From an uncultured Aeriscardovia sp. (GTDB taxonomy: Bacteria; Actinomycetota; Actinomycetes; Actinomycetales; Bifidobacteriaceae), in contig CAIFES010000001.1 of NCBI GenBank assembly GCA_903789535.1, positions 248,001-312,000 of the forward strand: DNA of 64,000 bases, read 5' to 3'. Made by a program: the position numbers and the translations under genes. Below are positions 1 to 9,015 of this stretch, piece by piece; positions within the stretch are counted from its first letter, which is position 1, and each line of letters opens with the position of its first letter. The notes below the pieces were generated by a model that was not told where the DNA came from, made no database searches, and saw only the letters and a program-made list of their open reading frames with translations.

Positions 1-167
1 CCCGGGCGCACGGCGAAGCTGGGCGTCTTCTCGTCGTGGAACGGGCACAGCCCCATGAACTCGCCGCTGCCGGAGCGCTTGAGCGAGACAGAGTCGCTGA
101 CCACCTCGTACAGGTCGGCGGCCTGACGCACCCGTTCGATGTCCTCGTGCCTGATCATCCCTGCCAT
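1..167 (-). CDS. dnaG: DNA primase DnaG, N-terminal fragment (runs off the left edge)
   Basis: The minus strand encodes the first ~55 residues of a DnaG primase, which makes RNA primers for replication. Seen: an opening like MAGMIRHEDIERVRQAADL, then LKRSGSGEFMGLCPFHDEKT, which carries the CPFH part of the N-terminal CHC2 zinc finger. The gene continues beyond base 1, so the TOPRIM catalytic core is not in the window. Two in-frame ATGs are possible, at 167 and 158. A GGGAG lies only 2 nt before the first and 11 nt before the second, so the exact start is unsettled. It is oriented the same way as the dgt-like gene behind it, as is common in actinobacteria. Confidence 0.9.
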   Translation of the reverse strand, partial: MAGMIRHEDIERVRQAADLYEVVSDSVSLKRSGSGEFMGLCPFHDEKTPSFAVRP

Positions 168-216
168 GGCTCCCAGCTTATCCGCGGGCAGGGTGAGTTT
201 TGCTGATGGCCAGTTC

Positions 217-287
217 GTGCGGATCCGTTTCGTACAGATCTTCCTGTGCGGATCCGCTTTATGCAGATCCCGTTTACAGCAGATCCG
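217..287. repeat. Short repeated words in the dnaG-dgt spacer
   Basis: The 11-mer GTGCGGATCCG occurs at 217-227 and again at 246-256. CAGATC words sit at 235-240, 264-269 and 280-285. The repeats fill most of the 121-bp gap between dgt and dnaG. Both genes read on the minus strand, so this is the region just upstream of dnaG. No clear promoter or hairpin terminator was recognised. Confidence 0.5.
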
Positions 288-288
288 T

Positions 289-1599
289 CTACAGACCCGC
301 CGCGAGCCTCCTGGCGGACACGTCGGTCAGGCTCGCCACCTGGTCAACGGCCACGCGCAGCCGCTCGGCGTCACTGACCGCCTGGTCCCAGTCATCGCGG
401 AAACCGGGCGAGAGCAGCGGGCTCGGCCTGGGCGAGTCGTCCATGAGCGCGTCGACGAGCCGGCGGATGATGCGCCGCTCCTCCGGTTCGATGGGTCCCT
501 GGCCGCGCGGCGCCATGACGAAGTACACGCTGATGCCCTTGAGCGCGAGGATCTCGTAGCGCGTCTGCTCGGGGATGACGAGGTCGGCCTTGTAGCGTGT
601 GAGCGCACCCTGCCCCCACCGGGCGCGGGTCGCCTTCTCCACCGCGGTGGCAAAACGGCCGATGAGGCTGGAGGTGCGGTTCTTGAGCACGGCGAGATCG
701 CGGCGGCTGCCGGAGAACTCGCCCGGCAGCAGGTTCTGCGCGGCGAGCGTCTCCAGGGCGGCGGTGAGCTGATCGGCACTGTACTGCTCGCCGTACCAGC
801 GTCTCGTCGCCTCCACGATGCCGCTGCGACCCCAGTCATCGCCGATGGCCCGCGCGTCGATGGTGCCCATCACGATGCCGTCCTCCACGTCATGGACGGA
901 ATAGGCGATGTCGTCGGCCAGATCCATCACCTGGCATTCCATGGGCCGCCTGTCGAAATCGCCCTGCTCCTGCGGCACACCGGACGTCAGCCACTCGAAG
1001 GCCGGCTCGTCATCGGGATAGACGCAGAACTTGCGTCCGCCCTCGCCCTTGGGATGCTTCGGGGCGTCGGCCATGGTCCACGGATATTTGACGGCCGCGT
1101 CCAGGCAGGCGCGCGTCAGGTTCAGGCCCGCCGGATGCTCGCCCTGGATCGGGAAGAAGACTTTCGGCTCCAGGCGCGTGAGCAGGCGGAACGTCTGCGC
1201 ATTGCCCTCGAACCCGCCGATATCCTTGGCGATGTCGGCCAGCTCGCGTTCGCCGGTGTGGCCGAACGGCGGGTGGCCGAGATCGTGGGCGAGGCAGGCG
1301 CAGTCCACCACATCGGGGTCGCAGCCGAGCAGCTCGCCGATCTGCCGGCCGATCTGCGCCACCTCGAGCGTGTGCGTCAGCCGCGTGCGGGCGAAATCGT
1401 CACTGCCCGCCGCCTGAACCTGCGTCTTCTGGCCGAGCCGGCGCAGCGCGGAGGAGTGGATGAGGCGCGCACGGTCCCGTTCGAACGCGGTGCGTGAGCG
1501 CGACTTGCGGTTCTCCGGCGCCCAGCGCTCCTCGTCATGCGGGCCGTAGCCCTCGCGCCGCAGCCGCGGGGTGGCCTCGCCGTCATCGATGCTGTCCAC
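289..1599 (-). CDS. dgt: Deoxyguanosinetriphosphate triphosphohydrolase-like protein (HD domain)
   Basis: A 436-residue HD-superfamily dNTP triphosphohydrolase expected to convert dNTPs to deoxynucleoside plus triphosphate. Metal-binding signatures are visible: RLTHTLEVAQ (first His), CLAHDLGHPPFGHTGE (the HD pair and following His) and a later DLADDIAYSVHDVEDG (Asp). The C-terminal helical part (HFV-type region ending near ASLTDVSARRLAAGL) is complete. I start at the GTG at 1599 because GAAAGGAGCGCTGAC places an AGGAG 7 nt before it. An upstream ATG at 1623 has no ribosome site. Position next to dnaG is the usual actinobacterial arrangement. Divergent from gntK across ~110 bp. Confidence 0.88.
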   Translation of the reverse strand: MDSIDDGEATPRLRREGYGPHDEERWAPENRKSRSRTAFERDRARLIHSSALRRLGQKTQVQAAGSDDFARTRLTHTLEVAQIGRQIGELLGCDPDVVDCACLAHDLGHPPFGHTGERELADIAKDIGGFEGNAQTFRLLTRLEPKVFFPIQGEHPAGLNLTRACLDAAVKYPWTMADAPKHPKGEGGRKFCVYPDDEPAFEWLTSGVPQEQGDFDRRPMECQVMDLADDIAYSVHDVEDGIVMGTIDARAIGDDWGRSGIVEATRRWYGEQYSADQLTAALETLAAQNLLPGEFSGSRRDLAVLKNRTSSLIGRFATAVEKATRARWGQGALTRYKADLVIPEQTRYEILALKGISVYFVMAPRGQGPIEPEERRIIRRLVDALMDDSPRPSPLLSPGFRDDWDQAVSDAERLRVAVDQVASLTDVSARRLAAGL

Positions 1600-1712
1600 G
1601 TCAGCGCTCCTTTCTGCTCCCATTGTCGCACCGCTCGACCCGCAACGGCGGCCTTACGGCATCGCGTGGAAAAAGCGGCCGCCGGCACACCGGCCCGGTT
1701 TAGTCTGGCCCT

Positions 1713-2246
1713 ATGAGACACATCATCGTCATGGGCGTGAGCGGTTGCGGCAAATCCACGCTCGCCGCCGCCCTCGCCGACCGGCTCGGCTGCCCGTTCT
1801 GCGAGGGGGATGATCTGCATCCCGCGGCGAATATTGCCAAGATGCGTGCCGGCCACCCTCTCACCGATGAGGACCGCTGGGGCTGGCTCGATGCCATCAA
1901 CGCCTGGATGCGCGGGCAGGAGAAGGACGGCCATGACAGCGTGGTGGCGTGCTCGGCGCTCAAGAAGGTATATCGGCGCCGGCTGGAGAAGGATCTGCCG
2001 GCAGGATCCGTCCTGTTCGTGTGGATCGACGGCGACTTTGATCTGATCGCCGACCGGATGCGGCACAGGACAGGCCATTTCATGCCGGAAAGCCTGCTGC
2101 GCAGCCAGTTCGACACGCTGGAACCTCCCACTTCCGACGAGCCGGTCGTGCACCTGTCGGCGGCCGACGAGCCGGACAGGCAGCTTGGCGACGCGCTGGA
2201 TGGCGTGCGTGTTTTCTACGGTGCTGACCACAATAAGGAGGCATGA
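1713..2246 (+). CDS. gntK: Gluconokinase
   Basis: A 177-residue P-loop kinase that phosphorylates gluconate to 6-phosphogluconate using ATP. Seen: Walker A GVSGCGKST at residues ~8-16, FCEGDDLHPAANIAKM (substrate region typical of GntK), LTDEDRWGWL, and ACSALKKVYRRRLE. Length matches the family. There is no good Shine-Dalgarno before ATG 1713, so it may be leaderless or weakly translated. Its stop overlaps the start of the pantothenate kinase gene by 4 nt, indicating translational coupling. The link with coaX looks positional rather than metabolic. Confidence 0.9.
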   Translation: MRHIIVMGVSGCGKSTLAAALADRLGCPFCEGDDLHPAANIAKMRAGHPLTDEDRWGWLDAINAWMRGQEKDGHDSVVACSALKKVYRRRLEKDLPAGSVLFVWIDGDFDLIADRMRHRTGHFMPESLLRSQFDTLEPPTSDEPVVHLSAADEPDRQLGDALDGVRVFYGADHNKEA

Positions 2247-3130
2247 ACAGCACCACCGCCTCTTCACGCCCTGCAACCGTCATCGTTGACGCCCGGGCGT
2301 ATGCCGACGCCGATCTTCTTCTGGGCGTCGATGTGGGCAATTCCGCCATCTCCCTTGCCCTGCTGCACCCTGATGCCGCCCAGACGGATGGCGTGCGCAT
2401 CGACGGCGAGCTGCGGCTCGAGACGCAGGCACAGCATGACGAGTCCGCCCTCGCCGCCCGGATCCGTCAATTCTGCCTGGAGACGGCGGGCCGTGTGCCG
2501 GGCCGCGCGGTGCTCTGCTCGGTCGTGCCGGCCCTCACCCCTCTTCTGACCTCCACGCTGCTCGTGCTCGGCGCGCGGGTGCATGAGGTCAGGGCGGTGC
2601 TTGCCCGCGACTACGGGGTCTCGGTCGATATCCCGGCCCCCGAGAAGGTGGGCACGGATCTCATCGCCGATTGCGTGGCGGCACGCGAGCTCGAATCGGC
2701 GGCGATTGTCGACGCGGGCACCGCCACGAAGGTGATCGCCCTGCAGCGCGGCACATTCATGGGTGTGACGATCAGCCCCGGCCCGAGGCTACTGGGCACC
2801 GTCCTGGGCACGGGCACGGCGCAGCTGCCGCAGATCGTGCCGGAAAAACCGACGACCGTCCTGGGTCGCGACACGGTCTCCGCCATGCGCTCGGGCATTT
2901 ATTACCAGTCACTGGGCGGCATCCGTGAGACGCTCGCCCGTGTGCTGCAGCTGCTGCCCGACACGACGCGCACCGTGCTGACCGGCGGCTATTCGCACCT
3001 TCTGGCCGACGAGCAGCTCGGTTTCACGCTCGTCGACCCGTATTTCCTGCATCGCGGCCTATACCGCATCGCCTTGTCCGCCCCCGCCGACTCCTGGCAG
3101 TCGCCCACAGACGAATCGGACGCCGACTAA
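2243..3130 (+). CDS. coaX: Type III pantothenate kinase
   Basis: A 295-residue CoaX-type (ASKHA-fold) pantothenate kinase, first step of coenzyme A synthesis. Seen: N-terminal phosphate motif LLLGVDVGNS after a ~28-residue leader, DLIADCVAA, adenosine-region IVDAGTATKVIAL, and GVTISPGPRLLGT. AAGGAGG stands almost against the ATG at 2243, and the gene overlaps gntK by 4 nt. The N-terminal leader MNSTTASSRP... is longer than usual, but no later in-frame ATG or GTG precedes the motif. Convergent with the next gene with only 16 bp between stop codons. Confidence 0.88.
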   Translation: MNSTTASSRPATVIVDARAYADADLLLGVDVGNSAISLALLHPDAAQTDGVRIDGELRLETQAQHDESALAARIRQFCLETAGRVPGRAVLCSVVPALTPLLTSTLLVLGARVHEVRAVLARDYGVSVDIPAPEKVGTDLIADCVAARELESAAIVDAGTATKVIALQRGTFMGVTISPGPRLLGTVLGTGTAQLPQIVPEKPTTVLGRDTVSAMRSGIYYQSLGGIRETLARVLQLLPDTTRTVLTGGYSHLLADEQLGFTLVDPYFLHRGLYRIALSAPADSWQSPTDESDAD

Positions 3131-3146
3131 AGCCAACGAACGCAAA

Positions 3147-4238
3147 TTAAGCCGCCGAGAGCGCCTTGGAGAACTGGTCGACGAGCGCGCTGATCCAGGC
3201 GATGGTGGTGCGGTATTTTGCAGGGCGCGTCTCGGTCAGACGGATCTGCGGCACACCCCCTCTCTTCGCCGCTTGTTCGAGCAGGAGCGCGGTCTTGTCC
3301 TCCTCCTGCGTGTTGACGATCAGCAGCCGCACCGAGCCGTTTGTGAGCAGCCGCGTGAACTGCGCGATGTCGCCGGGCGCGGGCTCGGCCTCGTTGCGGG
3401 CGGCGTTGGCGTAGCCGGTCGGCGTCACGTCCCGCAGGCCAAGGTCGGCGGCAAGATAGTCGGCGACCGACTCTGTGGCGGCGTATGTATCCGAGGTCGA
3501 GCCGGTCTTCCCATCGGAGTCGGAACCGGAGGCGGATTTCAGGCTTTTTCTGACCGCATTGATCTTCGTGTCCAGTTTCTTCTCATCAGCGAGCCAGGCG
3601 GAATACTGCTTCTCCACCGTCTTCTTCTGGGACGGCATCCGTGCCGCCAGCGTGTCGCGCACGGCGCGGGCGACGGCCTTTCGCGCTTTCTGCGAGAACC
3701 AGACGTGCGGGTTATCCCCGTCTTTGACGCCGATGAGCGAGGCGGCGTCGATGATCGCCGTCGAACCGCCTTTCGCGGCCTTCGACGCCCAGGTGTCGTA
3801 CCCCGCGCCGTTGACCACCACGATGTCCGCCCCGGCCAGACGTGACTGGTCAGACGCGCCCGGCTCGAAGTCATGGGCGTCCACACCCGAATTGGTCAGG
3901 ATCGTAGTCACCTCGGCCGTGTCGCCTGCCACACGCGAGACGACGGACTGCCACTGGTTGACGCTGACCACCACGGTCGGCCGCCCCGCGTGCGAGGCGC
4001 CGTTGTGCGCCGCGGACCTCTTCGAGGAGGAATCCCCGGCGGAGTCCTTTGCCGCAGAGGCGCCCGATGCGCCTGACCCGGAGGCAGACCCGGCGCCAGG
4101 GGCGGGAACGAACAGCAGGATGCCGAGCACGAGGAGGATGGCCGCGGCGAGGAGGATGGCGATCACTTGTGACAGACGCCCGCGATGGGCGTCATCACGC
4201 CTGCCCTGACGTGGTATGTGACGTGTCGGATCCGGCAT
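3147..4238 (-). CDS. Metal (Zn/Mn-type) ABC transporter substrate-binding protein
   Basis: A 363-residue cluster A-I (ZnuA/PsaA-like) binding protein, expected at the outer membrane face. Seen: N-terminal basic segment then a hydrophobic signal/anchor (QVIAILLAAAILLVLGILLF), a Ser/Ala/Gly-rich linker, then VSVNQWQSVVSRVAGD, VDAHDFEPGASD (metal-ligand His loop), NPHVWFS (second ligand) and a C-terminal SALVDQFSKAL. There is no lipobox Cys after the hydrophobic stretch, so it is probably anchored by that helix. The start at 4238 has AAGGAGG 6 nt upstream and replaces a longer frame beginning at 4265. No permease or ATPase gene adjoins it, so it is an orphan. Exact metal unknown. Confidence 0.82.
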   Translation of the reverse strand: MPDPTRHIPRQGRRDDAHRGRLSQVIAILLAAAILLVLGILLFVPAPGAGSASGSGASGASAAKDSAGDSSSKRSAAHNGASHAGRPTVVVSVNQWQSVVSRVAGDTAEVTTILTNSGVDAHDFEPGASDQSRLAGADIVVVNGAGYDTWASKAAKGGSTAIIDAASLIGVKDGDNPHVWFSQKARKAVARAVRDTLAARMPSQKKTVEKQYSAWLADEKKLDTKINAVRKSLKSASGSDSDGKTGSTSDTYAATESVADYLAADLGLRDVTPTGYANAARNEAEPAPGDIAQFTRLLTNGSVRLLIVNTQEEDKTALLLEQAAKRGGVPQIRLTETRPAKYRTTIAWISALVDQFSKALSAA

Positions 4239-4288
4239 GATCGTCCTCCTTCCCTGCCCTGCCACGCGGCAGGAGCGAACCGGTCAGT

Positions 4289-5053
4289 TTACACAGCAGC
4301 AGCCGACAAGAACCGCTGCCGTTGCCCGGTGAACGGATCGGTGAAAGCGAGCGATCGCGCCACAAGGTGCAGCGGGCTCGAGAAATCGTCGTACGCCCGT
4401 GTGCGCACCTGTGGGTACAGCTCGTCACCGACGATGGGCAGTCCGAGCGCGTTCATGTGCACGCGCAGCTGATGCGTCTTGCCGGTCAGCGGATAAAGCC
4501 GGTAGACGGCGCTACCCGGGAAGGCGGCGATCGCCGCACGGTCCTGATCGGTCAGATCCGTCTGCGGCTTGAGCTCGATGCGGGTGACGGCGTTCGGTTC
4601 GCCGGGGACCTCCTGGGCCTGCAGCACGCCGACCTGTTTGCGGATCCGCGAGCGCACCACGCGCGGGAAGATCTGCCCGGGCCGGGGCGCCGGGGCGAGG
4701 CATTCGTACATCTTGCGCACCTCGTGCCGCTCGAACAGGCTATGGTAGGCGCCACGATCCTGCCTGTGCCGGGTGAGCAGCACGAGTCCAGCGGTCTGGC
4801 GGTCGAGCCGGTTGGCGGGACTGATCTGCGGCTGCCCGAGCTGTGAGCGCAGACGGATGACGACGGACTGGCGGTACCACATGCCCCTCGGTGTTGTGGC
4901 GAGGAAGTGCGGTTTGTCGACCACGAGGATTCGCTCATCCTCGTAGATGACCGGGCAGTCGAAGGGGATATCCGGCTCGTCCGTCACAAAGCGATGACGG
5001 GGCCCTCCATCCGACTGCCCAGAGGCAGGCCGGGGGCTGTCGAGGCTGCTCAT
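4289..5053 (-). CDS. RluA-family pseudouridine synthase
   Basis: A 254-residue RNA pseudouridine synthase of the RluA/RluD class. The signature RLDRQTAGLVLLTRH carries the catalytic Asp; VIYEDERILVVDKP (N-terminal) and KTHQLRVHMNALGLPIVGD (C-terminal) are also family hallmarks. No S4 domain precedes the catalytic domain, so it resembles single-domain RluA-like enzymes, and the target (rRNA or tRNA position) cannot be told from sequence. It overlaps the end of nnrD by 4 nt and shares its strand, so the two are probably cotranscribed. Confidence 0.87.
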   Translation of the reverse strand: MSSLDSPRPASGQSDGGPRHRFVTDEPDIPFDCPVIYEDERILVVDKPHFLATTPRGMWYRQSVVIRLRSQLGQPQISPANRLDRQTAGLVLLTRHRQDRGAYHSLFERHEVRKMYECLAPAPRPGQIFPRVVRSRIRKQVGVLQAQEVPGEPNAVTRIELKPQTDLTDQDRAAIAAFPGSAVYRLYPLTGKTHQLRVHMNALGLPIVGDELYPQVRTRAYDDFSSPLHLVARSLAFTDPFTGQRQRFLSAAAV

Positions 5054-6987
5054 CGGCGCGGCGGCAGCCCGGACGGCCCCATCGACCGCGAGGCGTCGAG
5101 GAGCGCGTGGACGGCGTACGGCAGCGCGGAGGCGACATCCATGGCCAGCAGCGGTCTGCCGACGAGATCCGACTCGCCCGCCATGCCGAGCGGCTCGGCG
5201 GTCAGCGGGTGGGAGGGGTTGGCAGCGATGACGCCGGAGGCGATCCCGCCGGCGTAGCCGTGCAGATAGACGCCGAGGGCGACGGCGTGCTGCAGATCCG
5301 TGCGCCCGGTGGAAATGTCGCCCCGCAGCTGGGCGAGGACGGTGCCGAGCGTGCCGGCGAGCACGTCGCCGGTGCCGGCGGTCGAGAGCCAGTAGGTCGG
5401 CGCGACCACTTCCAGCAGCGGCTGTCCGGGGGCTGCGACGAAGGTATGGGCGCCTTTGAGTGCGACCACGCAGCCAAGCCGGTCGGCGGCACGCTGCGCC
5501 CAGGCGCGGCGGTCTGACTCCACCTCCTCACGGCTGACGCCGTGGCCGCCCAGGGAGGACATGAGCCGCGCCAGCTCGCCGGTATGCGGAGTGATGACGT
5601 AGAGCTTGCGGTTGCCGGTGCCCTGCGGCCGGCGCGGGGTGCGGCTGATGGTGCGCACACCCGGTGTCATGGCACCGGAAGGCACACCCGCCTGCCCGGC
5701 CGTCAGCGGTCGGCGCAGTGCCGGATCGGTCGTCGCGGGCCGCACGGGCGAGCGCGAGACACCGACCATGTTGCGCGCGAGCACGCCCGGCAGTGGGTGG
5801 GAGTGACCGCGACGGGCGTTCTCCAGCTCTTTTTGCAGCTCGGACTGTCGTGCCGGGGGCGTCAGGCGATCGGCACGGCTGCCGGAACCTCTGTCCGCGC
5901 TCCGTGCGGCAGGGACAGAGGCGGTGTCGGCGGTCGTCTTCGCGGCGGCGGCAGGGGTCTTCCAGAAGGCTGCCGGGTCAAGCACGTCCTGGCCTTCCTG
6001 AGCCGGGCTGTCGTCGTCGGCCGTCTGGATCAGCGGGTTGTCCGCCGCCGAGCGCGACGGCAGTCCGCCACGGCGCACGGCGGGGGTCAGCCGCGCCGCC
6101 GACACACGTCTGTTCGCTGTTTTACCGGTCCTCGGCGCGAACGGGTTGACGGCTCCGGAGATGGCCGGTGCCGATGCAATCTCACCAGCGGAAAGACGCT
6201 CCTGTCGGCGTTCCTGTCGGACATCCATGCCCGCAGGAACAGACCGTGCATCCATGCCCGCCGAGACAGACCGCGCGCCCATGCCCGCTGCGTCGGACCG
6301 GGAAGCCGTGGCGCGCCGGTCGACGACACTCGCCCTGTCATCCGATGCCGTGTCCCCGACACCGTCCTCCTGAACGTCATGGGTGGCCGCCGCATACCTG
6401 GCAGGGCGGTACTCCTGTCTGCCCTGGCCCGCGGCCGTCTCAGCATCGCCCGTGCGGGCGCCTGTGCCCGGCCGACTGTCCACGCTGCCCGGGCCGAGAC
6501 CGCGTTTCTGCGCGGCCAGCACGAGCGAGCCGAAATCGACGAGCGCACCGGCATCCACCACACGGATGGCCGGCGCGGCATCATCACCCACAGCGCCGGA
6601 GGGTTCGAGACGTTCGAGCAGCTCGGCCACATCCGCGTCACCGTTGTGCAATGCTGCCGGGTCGAGCAGGGCGCGCATCTCATCGGCACGCTGGCCGGTT
6701 CCCAGGCCCTGCAGCCCGGAGCCGATCACCCAGCAATCGGCGCGCCCCTCGCCCACCACTGCCTCGGGATGACGGGCGAGCAGCAGCCGGACCACCTCGT
6801 CTGGCCCCACATAGCGCACATAGCCGGCACCGGCACGCAGTGCGGCGGAGGCAGAGAGCACGCCGGCGCCCGGGTAGCGCTCGGAGCCGGTCATGAGCCC
6901 GACGACGCCGCGCGTGTACTTCGAGTCCTGCGAGGTGGGCGAAGGAAGCATCCCCACCGCGTCACGCAGCCTGAACCGCACCGACAT
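5050..6987 (-). CDS. nnrD: ADP-dependent NAD(P)H-hydrate dehydratase with a large disordered insertion
   Basis: A 645-residue protein that repairs hydrated NAD(P)H using ADP. Seen: the N-terminal half (GLMTGSERYPGAGVLSASAA, VIGSGLQGLG, RVVDAGALVDFGS near 142-155) and the C-terminal half (YVITPHTGELARL from ~463, STAGTGDVLAGTLG near 535). In the family these halves are normally ~20 residues apart. Here residues ~161-459 form a Pro/Ala/Arg/Ser-rich, low-complexity block that includes a 9-residue repeat (AGMDARSVP-like, three copies). The NnrE epimerase domain is absent. AGGAGG lies 8 nt before ATG 6987. The reading frame stays open throughout the insertion, which argues for a real protein. Confidence 0.85.
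   Translation of the reverse strand: MSVRFRLRDAVGMLPSPTSQDSKYTRGVVGLMTGSERYPGAGVLSASAALRAGAGYVRYVGPDEVVRLLLARHPEAVVGEGRADCWVIGSGLQGLGTGQRADEMRALLDPAALHNGDADVAELLERLEPSGAVGDDAAPAIRVVDAGALVDFGSLVLAAQKRGLGPGSVDSRPGTGARTGDAETAAGQGRQEYRPARYAAATHDVQEDGVGDTASDDRASVVDRRATASRSDAAGMGARSVSAGMDARSVPAGMDVRQERRQERLSAGEIASAPAISGAVNPFAPRTGKTANRRVSAARLTPAVRRGGLPSRSAADNPLIQTADDDSPAQEGQDVLDPAAFWKTPAAAAKTTADTASVPAARSADRGSGSRADRLTPPARQSELQKELENARRGHSHPLPGVLARNMVGVSRSPVRPATTDPALRRPLTAGQAGVPSGAMTPGVRTISRTPRRPQGTGNRKLYVITPHTGELARLMSSLGGHGVSREEVESDRRAWAQRAADRLGCVVALKGAHTFVAAPGQPLLEVVAPTYWLSTAGTGDVLAGTLGTVLAQLRGDISTGRTDLQHAVALGVYLHGYAGGIASGVIAANPSHPLTAEPLGMAGESDLVGRPLLAMDVASALPYAVHALLDASRSMGPSGLPPRR
6222..6302 (-). 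repeat. 27-bp tandem repeat inside nnrD (3 copies)
   Basis: Three adjacent 27-bp units at 6222-6248, 6249-6275 and 6276-6302. The first two start CATCCATGCCCGC, and the third is more diverged. Because 27 is a multiple of three, the units encode a 9-residue repeat (A-G-M-D-A-R-S-V-P-like) and copy-number change would keep the frame. It lies in the low-complexity insertion of NnrD. Confidence 0.85.
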
Positions 6988-7131
6988 GAACCATGCCTCC
7001 TTGCTCGCCGATATCCTGCCACGACATCCGTGCTGCCGGACATCTTCCCGGGTAACCTCCGTCGGTCTTCCGGACGGATCCGACGACGCCCCGTATGCAG
7101 ACCGTCCGGCAGATCCGCCCTATCGACTCGT

Positions 7132-9015
7132 TTACTCGACCGTCACCGATTTGGCAAGGTTGCGCGGCTTGTCGACGTCATTGCCCTTCGCCTCGGCCAT
7201 GTACATGGCGAACAGCTGCAGCGGCACCACGTCGACGAGCGGGCTCATCAGCGTCGGGCACTGCGGCACGGTGAAGGTGACATCGGCGTACCTGCCCGCG
7301 TCCGGGTCGCCCTGCTCGGCAATGGCGATCGTGTAGGCGCCGCGCGCCTTGACTTCCTCGATGGTGGAGATCACCTTGGAGTGCAGGATGTTGCGGTTGC
7401 GGGCCGAGGGGACGATGACCACGACCGGCGTGCCCTCCTGGATGAGCGCGATCGGTCCGTGCTTGAGCTCGCCCGCGGCGTACCCCTCGGAGAACGTGTA
7501 GGCGATCTCCTTGAGCTTGAGCGCGCCTTCGAGCGCGACCGGGTAGCCCACGTGACGGCCCAGGAAGTGGAAGCCGTTCTTGTCCACCAGCCTGTCGGCG
7601 GTCTGATGGATGAGGTCGTCGTCGTTGTCGAGCACCCACTGGATCTTCTTGGGCATGGCCCGCAGCTCGCTGAGCTGGAGCTGGATCTCGTCATGGAACA
7701 TGACGCCCTTGACCTGCGCGAGATACAGACCGAGCAGATAGGCGGCGGTGATCTGGGCGACGAACGCCTTGGTGGAGGCGACGGCCACCTCGGGGCCGGC
7801 ATGCGTGTAGAGCACGGCGTCTGACTCGCGCGGGATGGACGAGCCCTGGGTGTTGCAGATGGCGAGCACCTTGCTGCCCTGCTCGCGTGCATGGCGGATG
7901 GCCATGAGCGTGTCCATCGTCTCGCCCGACTGTGAGACGGCCACCACGAGCGTGCGCGGGGTCAGGATCGGGTCACGGTAGCGGAACTCATGGGCGAGCT
8001 CGACCTCCACCGGGATGCGCACCCAGTGCTCGATGGCGTACTTGGCGACCAGTCCGGCGTACGAGGCGGTGCCGCAGGCGACGACGATGATCTTGTCGAT
8101 CTGTCGCAGCACATCCTCATCCACGTGCAGCTCGTCGAGTTTGATGCGCCCGTCCAGATCGAAGCGGCCCATGAGCGTCTCGTTGACGGCCGAGGGATCC
8201 TCATGGATCTCCTTGTCCATGAAGTTCGGCCAGCCGCCCTTCTCGGCGGCGGAGGCATCCCAGTCGACGGTGAAATGCTTGTCCTCGACGGGCTTGCCGT
8301 CAAAATCGGTGATGGTGATATCCCCGCCCTCAATGCGCACGGCCTGGTCCTGGCCGAGCTCGATGGCCTCGCGCGTGTACTGCACGAACGCGGCCACATC
8401 GGAGCCGAGGAAGCTCTCGTCCTTGCCCACACCGACCACGAGCGGCGAGTCGTGGCGCATGCCCACGACCACGCCTGGCTCGCGCACGTCGACGGCGAGG
8501 ATGGTGAAGGTGCCCTCGAGCATCTTGGCCATGCGCCGACAGGCGGTGAACAGGTCGGGCTTGCCGGTCTTTTTGATGATGTCGTCGGCGATCTTGCCGA
8601 GCAGCTTGGCGGCCACCTCGGTGTCGGTGTCGGAGACGAACGAGTAGCCCTCGGACTGCAGGTCGAACTTGAGTTTGCCGGCGTTCTCGATGATGCCATT
8701 GTGGATGATGGCGATACGCCCGTCCTCGCTCACGTGCGGGTGGGCGTTCACGTCGCTCGGCTCGCCGTTGGTGGCCCAGCGCGTGTGGCCGATGCCGCAC
8801 AGTGCGTCGGGCAGCGGATGGCGCTGCACATAACCCACGAGGTTGGAGAGCCTGCCGGCCTTCTTGGCGTAGGCGACGCGCTCCATGCCAGGGGCGACGA
8901 GCGCCACGCCGGCTGAGTCATAGCCGCGGTATTCGAGCCGCTTGAGACCCTGCAGGCACACCTCAAGTGGTTTGCCGCACTTTGTCTTGCCGGAGTAGCC
9001 GACGATTCCGCACAT
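7132..9015 (-). CDS. glmS: Glutamine--fructose-6-phosphate aminotransferase (isomerizing)
   Basis: A 627-residue GlmS that makes glucosamine-6-phosphate from fructose-6-phosphate and glutamine, feeding peptidoglycan and polysaccharide synthesis. Seen: catalytic Cys directly after Met (MCGIVGYSG), GHTRWATNG, then two SIS isomerase domains (VVACGTASYAG, VAVSQSGETMDT, KAFVAQITAAYLLG, LGRHVGYPVALEGALKLKE) and C-terminal KSVTVE. The start at 9015 is fixed by the required N-terminal Cys2 and by GGGAGGAAACT before the ATG. No glmS ribozyme is expected or seen in the ~106-bp leader. It stands in its own transcription unit between smpB and nnrD. Confidence 0.96.
   Translation of the reverse strand: MCGIVGYSGKTKCGKPLEVCLQGLKRLEYRGYDSAGVALVAPGMERVAYAKKAGRLSNLVGYVQRHPLPDALCGIGHTRWATNGEPSDVNAHPHVSEDGRIAIIHNGIIENAGKLKFDLQSEGYSFVSDTDTEVAAKLLGKIADDIIKKTGKPDLFTACRRMAKMLEGTFTILAVDVREPGVVVGMRHDSPLVVGVGKDESFLGSDVAAFVQYTREAIELGQDQAVRIEGGDITITDFDGKPVEDKHFTVDWDASAAEKGGWPNFMDKEIHEDPSAVNETLMGRFDLDGRIKLDELHVDEDVLRQIDKIIVVACGTASYAGLVAKYAIEHWVRIPVEVELAHEFRYRDPILTPRTLVVAVSQSGETMDTLMAIRHAREQGSKVLAICNTQGSSIPRESDAVLYTHAGPEVAVASTKAFVAQITAAYLLGLYLAQVKGVMFHDEIQLQLSELRAMPKKIQWVLDNDDDLIHQTADRLVDKNGFHFLGRHVGYPVALEGALKLKEIAYTFSEGYAAGELKHGPIALIQEGTPVVVIVPSARNRNILHSKVISTIEEVKARGAYTIAIAEQGDPDAGRYADVTFTVPQCPTLMSPLVDVVPLQLFAMYMAEAKGNDVDKPRNLAKSVTVE

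Noticed and set aside
139-1497. Plus-strand frame opposite dgt
   Set aside because: The minus strand encodes a full HD triphosphohydrolase with all motifs, so this frame is a shadow.
5542-7824. Long plus-strand frame (760 codons) opposite nnrD and glmS
   Set aside because: It is antisense to two well-conserved enzymes and has the Arg/His-rich makeup of a GC-rich shadow frame.
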